From Acanthaster planci (taxonomy: Eukaryota; Echinodermata; Asteroidea; Valvatida; Acanthasteridae): DNA of 64,000 nt. Within the stretch, counting starts at the first letter, position 1. Each line of letters begins with the position of its first letter. The translations under genes were made by a program, and so were the position numbers. The notes below the pieces were generated by a model. The model was not told the origin of the DNA. It saw nothing but the letters and a program-made list of their open reading frames with translations, and did no database searches. The DNA lies in the NCBI RefSeq assembly GCF_001949145.1, contig NW_019091366.1:740492-804491 (forward strand), read 5' to 3'. Positions 60,101 to 64,000 of the stretch are shown one piece after another.

Positions 60101-61646
60101 CGGCAGCATTCAGTGTTCTCCTTAAAAAATTTCAAATTCACAGTCGGCTAAGCCCTGGTACATTTTTAAATATCTTCATGTACCGGTGCCCTATTAGTAG
60201 ACAAGAGCAGCGATGTCTACGACACTGACAGCCCCTCTTAAACTCTAAACATATGGTTTGCCAATTTTCTTTCCCTTTCTTGTGGAAGTTACGGTATACC
60301 CTTCAGCCAAATATACACATGTACCGGTAGGCATAGCTTTGTCAAACTTGTCTAGCCGGGGCTCAGAGTAATGTATGTGCCTATGACAATTATATACAAT
60401 GTATGTACTACAGACACTTGCTCCCATGCATGTACTTCCAGCAGAGGAGCAGTTGCCTTCGCATGCTGCCATATGAGGGACCAAATACTAATATCAAGTT
60501 CATCCAAATTGAGCACGTCCACGTCACAAAGAACAGCACCTGGCATGGTCTAGGGTAATTCCCCTTCCAAAGCCAAAGCCCGTCTTTCCAAGGATGACAT
60601 CCGCGTTCATGGGCACGCAAGATTGTCACCCGGGCAACAGCATCCACACACATAATGCCATACACAAGATCTCGGTACAGATCACTTGAAAAATCAACAA
60701 CCCTCTGTGTGCACTGTGAGTCAGAGATAAAGATGGCCAACGTTTTTGTCTAAAACGCCCAGTTCTACCGTTTCCTTGTGTGTGTACATGTACCGGTATG
60801 TAGGATCAAGTTCAAAGGTTAATCGTGAATAAACAACGTGGACTATAAAATTCAGGGAACAATATAAGCTGTGTGCATTGCTCAGTGTAATTTCTGATGT
60901 CAACAAACCAAAAGTTAATAATCAGCTGAACTCTTTCTTCAGACATTGATAACCCTGTTGACGGGATCACTTCACAATTTAAGAGGCAAATTTTATGTTA
61001 GACTAAATTTAGACGCTTACGATCTCCATTCTGCACTAACCGCACTAGCAGAAAAATTCTGTGCTAACCCTTTCAGCACAGAATCCTTAGTTACAGGATG
61101 TACGCATGTGCACAAGCCAAAATTTCTCACTAACCCACGAAGTACATTCGCCGCAAGCACAGAATTTTCTGCTACTGTAAGCGCCGAGTTTTCGCTTGCG
61201 GTAAGCAGGGCCGTGAAATTGGGCCCAGCATTGTAGCAGTCTGCTAGAGCTACAACACGGTATAGATCAAATGCAATTTAGGGAAGGGAAAAAGGTAAAA
61301 TGTGAAGGTTAAGAACTTTCACAAACTTTCTGGAAGGTTTATTACCGGTACCTCAACAAGTGTTAAACTGTGGGAAATTTGTCAAATACTTACCTAACAT
61401 TTCGCTCACTGTTTCTGGTGGTGTCACCAAGTTGACAAATCCCCGGGCCATATCACTGAGGGTGCCCCGTCGCTGGTCATCTGTTTCGTAGTCCAGACTC
61501 GACTTGGGCGGTCCGATCGTCGGGAGGCTTCCCCATACAATCTCACCGTCGGGGTTCGTCGTGCACTGTTGGGACGACGAAACTGTGACTAACACAGCGA
61601 AAGTGCAGAGCACCAAAAACAGGTTGTGATGCGATGGCACTGCCAT
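14949..61646 (-). CDS. PROM1: Prominin (CD133 family) pentaspan membrane glycoprotein with a very long modular tail (gene B)
   Basis: Nineteen exons join in frame: 61646-61394, 57716-57643, 57114-56909, 41664-41544, 41053-40987, 40120-40025, 39660-39485, 38312-38241, 38098-37958, 37413-37337, 37056-36907, 35919-35796, 35149-34976, 34254-34096, 33406-33326, 32999-32925, 32223-32017, 31786-31697 and 31338-31140. They encode 847 residues of a standard prominin: signal peptide, TM1, a Cys-rich loop (GCCRCCNNCGG), TM2, a large helical glycosylated loop, TM3, TM4, a second large loop, TM5 and LAKYYRIMDEE (human LAKYYRRMDSE). Prominins bind cholesterol and shape plasma-membrane protrusions and photoreceptor discs. 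The 3' part has a proline-rich exon (15858 to about 16562), the last exon (15118-14949) and up to nine phase 1-1 cassette exons. This would give a tail of up to about 545 aa, against about 50 in vertebrates. The PROM1 versus PROM2 assignment is nominal, because the gene is probably pre-duplication. Confidence 0.95.
15858..16562 (-). CDS. PROM1: Prominin gene B proline-rich tail exon
   Basis: About 232-235 residues dominated by Pro, Ser, Gln and Ala, with runs such as PPPSPPLPLPPPP and two arginine-containing proline motifs (IPPPRASSS and PVPPPRIHI) suited to SH3 binding. It ends QTQDLPI and G, with donor GTAACA after one base. The acceptor is either TGTGTAG (start 16562) or CTTCCCAG (start 16553); both give phase 1 entry. 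The exon is symmetric and could be skipped in frame. High GC and an open frame far longer than the surrounding DNA allows by chance support coding. It is presumably cytoplasmic and disordered. Confidence 0.75.
16705..16780 (-). repeat. Degenerate tRNA-derived SINE fragment (possible)
   Basis: On the minus strand GGTTCGAATCC (16725-16715) matches the Pol III B-box consensus exactly. It is preceded by CCACTGGTCTGGG and a GCAGTCCACTGG region reminiscent of tRNA-headed SINEs. Arms do not fold into a proper tRNA, so a functional tRNA gene is not claimed. Confidence 0.3.
17320..17403 (-). CDS. PROM1: Prominin gene B candidate tail exon (SSFEDG)
   Basis: An 84-nt phase 1-1 exon, acceptor GACCAAGCAG and donor GTACTC. 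It encodes a Ser/Asp-rich peptide containing DSFDQSAMSRQSSFEDG. The end resembles those of two other tail exons (PSLEDG, QSLEHDG). Coding character and phase are good; the donor is weak and shared in sequence with the next exon upstream. Confidence 0.6.
17892..17963 (-). CDS. PROM1: Prominin gene B candidate tail exon (GSSKELPLAYPHWG)
   Basis: A 72-nt symmetric phase 1-1 exon. Its acceptor is excellent (TTGTTTCTTTCTAATCAG), and its donor is GTACTC after TACG, the same hexamer as the 17320 exon. It encodes RQGSSKELPLAYPHWGRQPS and then AGYG, with several aromatic residues. It could be skipped without frame change. Confidence 0.65.
18486..18593 (-). CDS. PROM1: Prominin gene B candidate tail exon (arginine-rich)
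   Basis: A 108-nt symmetric phase 1-1 exon with acceptor ATATTTCTGTAG and strong donor GTGAGTG. It encodes VYSLSPHRRRRLAAMMMYRR followed by SRSSSLQASREDSAW. The basic cluster would be a membrane-proximal or trafficking signal if included. Both splice signals are good. Confidence 0.65.
19067..19201 (-). CDS. PROM1: Prominin gene B candidate tail exon (PSLEDG)
   Basis: A 135-nt symmetric phase 1-1 exon, acceptor AAAATCTTAG and donor GTATGTC. It encodes a Ser/Pro/Ala-rich peptide with SLSLPPYSRHPSLEDGMLQE and then YVANR. If the donor is not used, the frame stops at 19053-19055 just after it (ending RMSL), so this could also serve as an alternative last exon. Confidence 0.68.
20150..20260 (-). 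CDS. PROM1: Prominin gene B candidate tail exon (QSLEELPPQQSLEHDG)
   Basis: A 111-nt symmetric phase 1-1 exon, acceptor CAATGCTTAG and donor GTATAC. It encodes DRMRETKRTLIRAMLHGIAP and then RQSLEELPPQQSLEHDG. It carries two copies of a Q-S-L-E motif and ends like the 19067 and 17320 exons. The polypyrimidine tract sits somewhat upstream of the acceptor. Confidence 0.6.
22188..22244 (-). CDS. PROM1: Prominin gene B possible small tail exon (VQPSVLVPVPNL)
   Basis: A 57-nt symmetric phase 1-1 segment between AG at 22246-22245 and a strong donor GTAAGTG. It encodes EKKMVAVQPSVLVPVPNL. The acceptor context is A/G-rich and weak, so this is a tentative cassette exon resting mostly on the donor and phase. 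Confidence 0.4.
23960..24037 (-). CDS. PROM1: Prominin gene B tail exon with PPxY motif
   Basis: A 78-nt symmetric phase 1-1 exon, acceptor TTTTTGCTACAG and donor GTGAGCC. It encodes DQVINGYDGYNNLGRPMAPP and then PAYHPG. PPAY fits the WW-domain-binding PPxY pattern. Same length and phase as the 24446 exon, with a similar end (AYHPG against HYIPG). Confidence 0.75.
24446..24523 (-). CDS. PROM1: Prominin gene B tail exon (HDNIRLVESLGQGG)
   Basis: A 78-nt symmetric phase 1-1 exon, acceptor TTGTTTCATATAG and donor GTGAGAC. It encodes HDNIRLVESLGQGGMQPQQN and then PHYIPG. It joins cleanly to exon 19 (GGHHT-G). The identical length to the 23960 exon and the similar C-terminal residues suggest an exon duplication. 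Confidence 0.72.
26907..26933. repeat. Perfect 12-bp hairpin
   Basis: GAAAGGGCCCAG, a CCA loop, then CTGGGCCCTTTC. The stem is perfect and GC-rich in an AT-rich intron. Function is unknown. Confidence 0.8.
27096..27650. mobile_element. piggyBac-type MITE flanked by TTAA
   Basis: TTAA lies at 27096-27099 and 27647-27650. The element between them is 547 bp, with inverted ends CCACTTGCTGCCGGGTGG on the left and CCACTTCCTGCGGGGCGA on the right, read inward. TTAA target duplication and C-C-x-C-T-T-x-C-T-G-C ends are typical of piggyBac transposons. It contains no transposase. The minus-strand frame at 27281-27565 resembles no known protein. Confidence 0.72.
27662..27917. mobile_element. Fold-back element with long inverted arms
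   Basis: Two arms of about 80-90 bp (27662 to about 27754, and about 27827 to 27917) are imperfect reverse complements. For example, GGGTACACCATGGAATCAAT on the left matches the reversed right end. The arms enclose a short centre containing GGCCGAAACGTT and, on the minus strand, CTGAGGACGGCC followed by GGCCCAAAACGTC. The GAAACGT-type core resembles termini of Penelope-like elements, but no reverse transcriptase is present. It lies 12 bp from the piggyBac MITE. Confidence 0.7.
28636..28797. repeat. Tandem duplication, 81-bp unit, two copies
   Basis: ATGGCTTTGACTTTG begins at 28636 and again at 28717. The copies are about 80-85 percent alike (shared ATCAACAGAAACAAGTGG and AGACCAGAAGTCAC). The 81-bp period is a multiple of three and the plus strand is open, but nothing else indicates coding. 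Confidence 0.8.
29910..29945 (-). CDS. PROM1: Prominin gene B possible microexon (DTYELKGLRPSG)
   Basis: A 36-nt segment between AG (GGTGCTATTAG) and a strong donor GTATGTTTG, phase 1-1, encoding DTYELKGLRPS. It would follow exon 19 in the tail. The acceptor lacks a good pyrimidine tract, so it is tentative. Confidence 0.38.
30208..30284 (-). CDS. Possible alternative last exon of gene B
   Basis: After AG in GTGAGACAG the phase-1 frame reads MEQMQPLGQMGEYLSFAQMS and then HQQM before TGA at 30208-30210. The composition looks coding and the entry phase fits exon 19. No other evidence supports it, and it may be chance. Confidence 0.28.
31069..31139 (-). CDS. PROM1: Alternative short-tail extension of exon 19
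   Basis: If the donor at 31139-31138 (GTGATTGG) is ignored, the frame continues as GDWWIRRQNRDYMPLKTLGV and NSA before TAA at 31071-31069. This gives a prominin tail of vertebrate-like length. DYMPLK loosely resembles the vertebrate V-E-T-I-P-M-K-N. The extension could be a real alternative 3' end or chance read-through. Confidence 0.4.
31140..31338 (-). CDS. PROM1: Prominin gene B exon 19 (TM5 and membrane-proximal tail)
   Basis: Residues 782-847. A hydrophobic segment (FTTGWCAIFYIPSIFIAVRL) forms TM5 and leads into AKYYRIMDEEAPP, the prominin signature after the last membrane span. A basic stretch (RTKRHKKGARR) and MEDLPDDGGHHT follow. The donor is CACACAG then GTGATT, phase 1. Confidence 0.93.
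31697..31786 (-). CDS. PROM1: Prominin gene B exon 18
   Basis: Residues 752-781: LNEDIAKCQPVWQIYHTAQS and LACYYIFDSL. The two cysteines align with human S-C-K-P and L-C-S-Y-I-I-D-P just before TM5. The acceptor is TTTCTATCACAG, the donor GTAAGTA, phase 0-0. Confidence 0.93.
32017..32223 (-). CDS. PROM1: Prominin gene B exon 17
   Basis: Residues 683-751 of the second extracellular loop, starting ARIVENAYRLSDLNATLPGS. It contains N-x-T sites (NAT, NIT) and ends YADQYVEKVGTQ. It is helical in character and corresponds to the human F-E-H-Y-L-Q-W-I-E-F region. The donor is GTAGGCA. Confidence 0.93.
32925..32999 (-). CDS. PROM1: Prominin gene B exon 16
   Basis: Residues 658-682, a helix (ATELNRLADEVDQIQAQVEG then INAHK) in the second extracellular loop. 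The acceptor is TTTTTTACAG, the donor GTAGGAA, phase 0-0. Confidence 0.88.
33326..33406 (-). CDS. PROM1: Prominin gene B exon 15
   Basis: Residues 631-657, MNSSVTVTNLKEFAEGLRNA then ASNPSNN, with N-x-S sites. It corresponds to the human L-L-S-F-A-Y-D-L-E segment. The acceptor is GCCATAAG, the donor GTAAGGC, phase 0-0. Confidence 0.85.
34096..34254 (-). CDS. PROM1: Prominin gene B exon 14
   Basis: Residues 578-630, ELNKGKDGVLDQLKNAIDIP through DPAAIETL, an amphipathic helical part of the second loop. The acceptor is TTTTTGACCAG, the donor GTAAGTC. Confidence 0.9.
34976..35149 (-). CDS. PROM1: Prominin gene B exon 13
   Basis: Residues 520-577, starting TIDKPGFLGPGYFLGETLFG, with TECEQNEALYAAMDLS and ending SFVD. 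The conserved cysteine aligns with human S-D-C-K-K-N. The donor is GTAGGTG, chosen because it leaves phase 0 as exon 14 requires. Confidence 0.92.
35796..35919 (-). CDS. PROM1: Prominin gene B exon 12 (TM4)
   Basis: Residues 478-519. GVFFSILFGLILMLICFLGF and AVAG form TM4, followed by LSCEPLKTYEALEK, matching human K-L-I-C-E-P-Y. The acceptor is CTCTTCCTCAG; the donor GTTTGAG is weak but in phase. Confidence 0.93.
36907..37056 (-). CDS. PROM1: Prominin gene B exon 11 (TM3)
   Basis: Residues 428-477. YYGLIAVTCLTLLIVLFNVI forms TM3, followed by a cytoplasmic loop with PTERSRMSNAAGNVLI, matching human T-T-R-G-C-V-S-N-T-G-G-V-F. The acceptor is CTCCTCACAG, the donor GTAGGTT. Confidence 0.93.
37337..37413 (-). 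CDS. PROM1: Prominin gene B exon 10
   Basis: Residues 403-427, VNQSLEEVKQDINNFFDTVN and QYWDY, leading to TM3 as does human L-E-E-Y-D-S-Y-W-W. The acceptor is TTTGAACAG, the donor GTAAGGA, ending phase 2. Confidence 0.92.
37958..38098 (-). CDS. PROM1: Prominin gene B exon 9
   Basis: Residues 356-402 of the first extracellular loop, starting FNHTLNNISTLIDDSASSAV, with three N-glycosylation sequons (NHT, NIS, NDT), and helical thereafter. The acceptor has a long T run (TTTTTTCAACAG), the donor is GTAGAAT. Confidence 0.92.
38241..38312 (-). CDS. PROM1: Prominin gene B exon 8
   Basis: Residues 332-355, LPDFSSQVEQASLAKNTAEV and FYTD, phase 0-0. It aligns with human L-R-Q-L-P-P-V-D-A-E-L. The donor is GTAAGAA. 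Confidence 0.88.
39070..39256. mobile_element. pogo/Tigger-like DNA transposon remnant (one end)
   Basis: The right end read inward is TACAGTAAAATCTCGATAAG followed by TCGAAGCCCGTTGAGTCGAA. This matches the ACAGT-A-A-A/C-C-T-C-G-A-T-A-A-x-T-C-G-A-A style of pogo/Tigger termini with repeated TCGA words. Internal repeats TTCGAGATAAGC and TTCGAGTTACGG continue the pattern. The opposite end was not found, so it is a fragment or a decayed MITE. Confidence 0.5.
39414..39429. repeat. (CA)n microsatellite
   Basis: A short ACACAC run next to exon 7 of gene B, with no sign of function. Confidence 0.85.
39485..39660 (-). CDS. PROM1: Prominin gene B exon 7
   Basis: Residues 273-331, DLNEVYMSLASINSSRTEVI through TCNSCPSYSDLDKVNDYSL. 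It contains an NSS sequon and a C-x-x-C pair corresponding to the two conserved loop cysteines. The acceptor is ATCTCCACAG, the donor GTAATGA. Confidence 0.92.
40025..40120 (-). CDS. PROM1: Prominin gene B exon 6
   Basis: Residues 241-272, IGDEIADPLLEYLKKDAGVQ and VAMDSFTDLTS, a helix of the first loop that aligns with human R-P-N-I-I-P-V-L-D-E-I. The acceptor is TTATTGTCAAG, the donor GTAAGAA, phase 1-1. Confidence 0.9.
40987..41053 (-). CDS. PROM1: Prominin gene B exon 5
   Basis: Residues 219-240, QMEFVTDNEFGTVDCLIRRD and IA. The acceptor is TTCATTTCACAG, the donor GTAAGTC. It ends phase 1, as exon 6 requires. Confidence 0.88.
41544..41664 (-). CDS. PROM1: Prominin gene B exon 4
   Basis: Residues 178-218, AGMAFTNFSNDFISYAYTTT through FATDAVK. 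It follows TM2 directly and matches human G-F-V-A-N-H-Q-V. The acceptor is ATCCCCTCAAAG, the donor GTGAGTG. Confidence 0.92.
43454..43540. repeat. Perfect 15-bp hairpin with extra repeat copies
   Basis: CATTAGGGAGACATT at 43454-43468, GA, then AATGTCTCCCTAATG at 43471-43485. Further copies of the right arm follow: ATGTCTCCTTAAGG near 43490 and AATGTCTCCCTAATGACC near 43523. The arrangement suggests a small inverted or tandem repeat family. Confidence 0.85.
46485..46565 (+). other. G-rich tract with quadruplex potential
   Basis: Multiple runs of three to five G (GGGGAGGGGAAGGGGG, then GAGGGGAGGGG and GGGGGCGGGGG) inside intron 3. Similar tracts lie near 49420-49460 and 54885-54960. No function is assigned. 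Confidence 0.6.
56909..57114 (-). CDS. PROM1: Prominin gene B exon 3 (TM1, Cys-rich loop, TM2)
   Basis: Residues 110-177. IAALLVGIIVCLSVGLAYIL opens TM1. The intracellular GCCRCCNNCGG aligns with human MCRCCNKCGG. The basic KRVQAESGC follows, then TM2 (VFYTILLLCVTGVL). The acceptor is CCCTCTCGCAG, the donor GTAAGTC, ending phase 2. Confidence 0.95.
57643..57716 (-). CDS. PROM1: Prominin gene B exon 2
   Basis: Residues 85-109, DYVSKTLEAVFNNNFVPDPW and PMFQE, the N-terminal ectodomain just before TM1. The acceptor is TTATTACACAG, the donor GTAATAT, phase 1 in and 0 out. Confidence 0.88.
57717..61393 (-). repeat. Intron 1 of gene B, dense in ACATGTAC simple sequence
   Basis: Palindromic words TACATGTACATGTA and TACCGGTA recur many times, notably at 58077-58350, 58805-58922 and 59155-59245. 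Similar clusters occur at 48600-48645, 54040-54240 and 63115-63260. The right part carries the repeat at 61000-61230. No exon was recognised. Confidence 0.7.
61000..61230. repeat. Dispersed repeat with GCAGAA/TTCTGC hairpins
   Basis: It contains ATTCTGTGCT (61056-61065) and its exact reverse complement (61075-61084), a CCGCAAGC/GCTTGCGG pair, and the tail GTGAAATTGGGCCC. Words TTCTGCTA and GTAAGC recur. It resembles the hairpin repeat at 10990-11030. Confidence 0.55.
61394..61646 (-). CDS. PROM1: Prominin gene B exon 1 (signal peptide)
   Basis: ATG at 61646. A hydrophobic signal peptide (LFLVLCTFAVLVTVSSS) runs to about residue 25. CTTNPDGEIVWGSLPTIGPP and a helical stretch ending TPPETVSEML follow. 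The donor is GTAAGTA, phase 1. The paralogous exon in gene A has the same phase and the W-x-S-L-P block. Confidence 0.93.
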
Positions 61647-64000
61647 GATTTGTTCCCTGGCACTCCTTTGACAAATGTTGAGTTGGTCTGACTACAAGCT
61701 GATGGGTTAGTTGCCCTACAGATCAAAGGTGTCACTGTCAAGTTGATGTACCGATGGTTCTTTTCTAGTAGAGAGACGTGCCCTGGTTGTTTCCTTTGAA
61801 TTATAACCCGCTGCTTTTAATAATGATGGGTGATTTTAAAAATATGCACATTGAGTGTGCCCATTTACACACCAAATTTCAATTGCTTCAGTAATTTTCA
61901 ACCTCAGTCTGTACACTTTCAGGCAGCTCCCATGTTTGACCTGAAATAAAACATGAAAGTAAAACCAGAAGTTGTTATGAAAATGCAACCGAGCATCACT
62001 GAGACTATGAATAACACTAGTTCAAAAGCACAGTTCATGCTTTCAAAAGCAGTTATTATTAAAACAAAAAAAAAGAACTTGTATGATGCCATTGTCTAGG
62101 GCTCAGAAAGAAACTTCCATTCAAGGCCTAGAGTCAGAGTTAGCTGCAGAGGATTCAAGCTCTGCTGTCGATGAACACACCATATAATTTTTTTTTCAAA
62201 AGTAAGATCTTCACTGATAATTTTGCTGTGGCTTCGAGAGGAATTGCATGAAGATGTACAGGTGTACATGTACCACAAGAGTGGACAAATCCAGTCTGCC
62301 CAGCCAATCCCCCAGCACCTCTCCGTTTCCAAGTTCTGATGAGGAATTGGGGCCAGGTGGCCAGTTTTCATCAAATGCCCCCTTTTCCCTCTCTCTCTCT
62401 CTCCCCCTTCCCAAACACAGGAATCATGCAGTATGACTGTGCTTGAACGCAGAGGAAATAAGTCACCGACAAGGATTGCACCGAGGGGCAGCAAGGGAGG
62501 GGGGTAGGAGGGACGGGACTGTCACGGTCACTGACGAGACTGCTGGGGATTGCTACATGCGGCAATTTCAGTTTTTTTTTAAAAAAGTTACGAATTTGAG
62601 GTGCAGCTTCCCCCTCCCCCGGTTTCTTTACTTCAATGCGCGTAAGAGCTCAGTAGTTACAGGGCTGTCTAATTTGGGCAAAATACCACCACTGGTTACG
62701 GTTTGTACAAGGAAAAGGATGAAAAATATAAAAATCTGTGTCTATTTTCTTCCGTGAGTAACACAACTTCACTGTATAAAAATCGTAAGAAATACTAAGA
62801 GAAGGTCTTGGTTACTTCAAAGATCTGCTATACTGGCAAAACAATGACAAATATTGAGAACAATGGGAAGCTAGAACAGTCTGAGACACGATAACGTACC
62901 GTACATACCGGTACATGAACTCGTATAAAAACCATCAACTGCATATACAGTACAAGTGCGCCTGAAAATTGTGTTGATCAACTGAGCACAGCCATCTGTG
63001 TGTTGATCAATGCATAAAGCTTGAATTTGATGGAAAATACATGTACAAGTAGGCTGCAGCAACTCTGCTCTCCCAACGTGTAAATGCAACCTCATTTTAC
63101 AGCCAATACGGCATGCTCTGGTATACATGTACCGGTACATGTTTGAATGAACACAGAATTTACACTCATAAACATAACAAGGGATTTACTACATGTACAT
63201 GTGTGCTACATGTATCTCCTGGTACAGGAAAGTACATACATGTACATGTAATATGACCATAAACAAGTGAAGCCTGGACAACACATGTATACTGTACATA
63301 CATCATCATGACATTCAATGATTGCAGATTACATGTACCAGAGACACATGTAATGTATGCCCATGCGGTGAAGTCCAATATCCCACTGAAACATCCTGGT
63401 TCAACTGACCCCTGATACTATTACACATAAGCCATCAAATCTGGTTTTCAGTTTCCTCAGGTGTCGCGAAAGGTCTCTCTAACGCACGGTTACATATTTT
63501 GAGATTCCCAACTGTGGCATACACATGCCTGCATGCAATGGCAGCCAAACAGACGTCGCATTTCCAGCCTGAGACAAAGACTAAGAAATTTATCACGATC
63601 TCTGAACACAAACTAAAACAGGTGACTGAGCACACACTCACCTGTTCATCCATTCACTTAGCATGCATGCACAGAAATTCCTTAAAACAACATGCACGCC
63701 ACAACCAAACACACAAACTTTTGGAAAATAATACAGCATGGTCGGTTCATGAGGAACATGTACTAATGAATACCAGTAAATTCACATTTACCATTCTGTG
63801 CGTGTTTTGGAAAAGTCATTACTTTTAATTTACTGGTGGCTTTCAGACACACTCATCAAATAACCATGATGCAGTAATCAATTCGATTACGTACAATCTG
63901 GTAAAGTCCTTGGGCATCTGCCATAGTTTGGCTTAGTGGTTACGGCAAAAAAAAAGAAGCTTCAAAACTAAAATTAGCACATGTGCAAGCAGGTTTCCTG
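61647..64000. other. Upstream region of prominin gene B
   Basis: It presumably contains the 5' UTR and promoter of gene B, but no TATA box or untranslated exon could be assigned. It holds ACATGTAC clusters (63115-63260) and a CT-rich patch near 62385-62410. No coding exon was recognised. Confidence 0.5.

Overview
This is a stretch of animal genomic DNA: intron-rich, AT-leaning, and scattered with ACATGTAC/TACCGGTA-type simple sequence and short DNA-transposon relics. Long introns, GT-AG exons and the recognisable protein families make it metazoan. The repeat texture suggests a marine invertebrate, most likely a deuterostome such as an echinoderm or amphioxus, but the species cannot be fixed from the sequence.

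Three protein-coding genes are supported. (1) At 4409-4652 on the minus strand lies the first coding exon of a prominin-like gene (gene A), whose remainder lies to the left. (2) At 7441-12552 on the plus strand is a complete ten-exon gene for NELF-A, a subunit of the negative elongation factor that pauses RNA polymerase II. The spliced product is 545 aa. (3) At 14949-61646 on the minus strand is a complete prominin (CD133 family) gene (gene B), spanning about 47 kb. Nineteen exons (31140-61646) encode the whole five-transmembrane prominin body in a continuous, phase-consistent frame.

The unusual part is the 3' end of gene B. After the fifth membrane segment, where vertebrate prominins have a tail of about 50 residues, I find a final exon (14949-15118), a long proline-rich exon (15858 to about 16562), and up to nine small exons between 17320 and 29945. 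All these internal exons are symmetric phase 1-1, so each can be included or skipped without shifting the frame. If all are used the tail would be about 545 residues, rich in proline, serine and arginine. It carries a PPxY motif, recurring R-x-(x)-S-[L/F]-E-[D/H]-G exon ends, and a C-terminal T-Y-L that fits a class I PDZ ligand. Reading past the exon 19 donor gives an alternative short tail.

Layout: NELFA sits between the two prominin paralogues, divergent from gene A and tail-to-tail with gene B. In human, NELFA and PROM1 are both on 4p, so the linkage may be ancient. The intergenic and intronic DNA holds a hAT-type MITE with a perfect 8-bp target duplication (5795-6280), a piggyBac-type MITE flanked by TTAA (27100-27646), a fold-back element beside it (about 27662-27917), a pogo/Tigger-like terminus (about 39070-39256), several perfect hairpins and clusters of ACATGTAC. 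No tRNA gene, rRNA gene or CRISPR array was seen.
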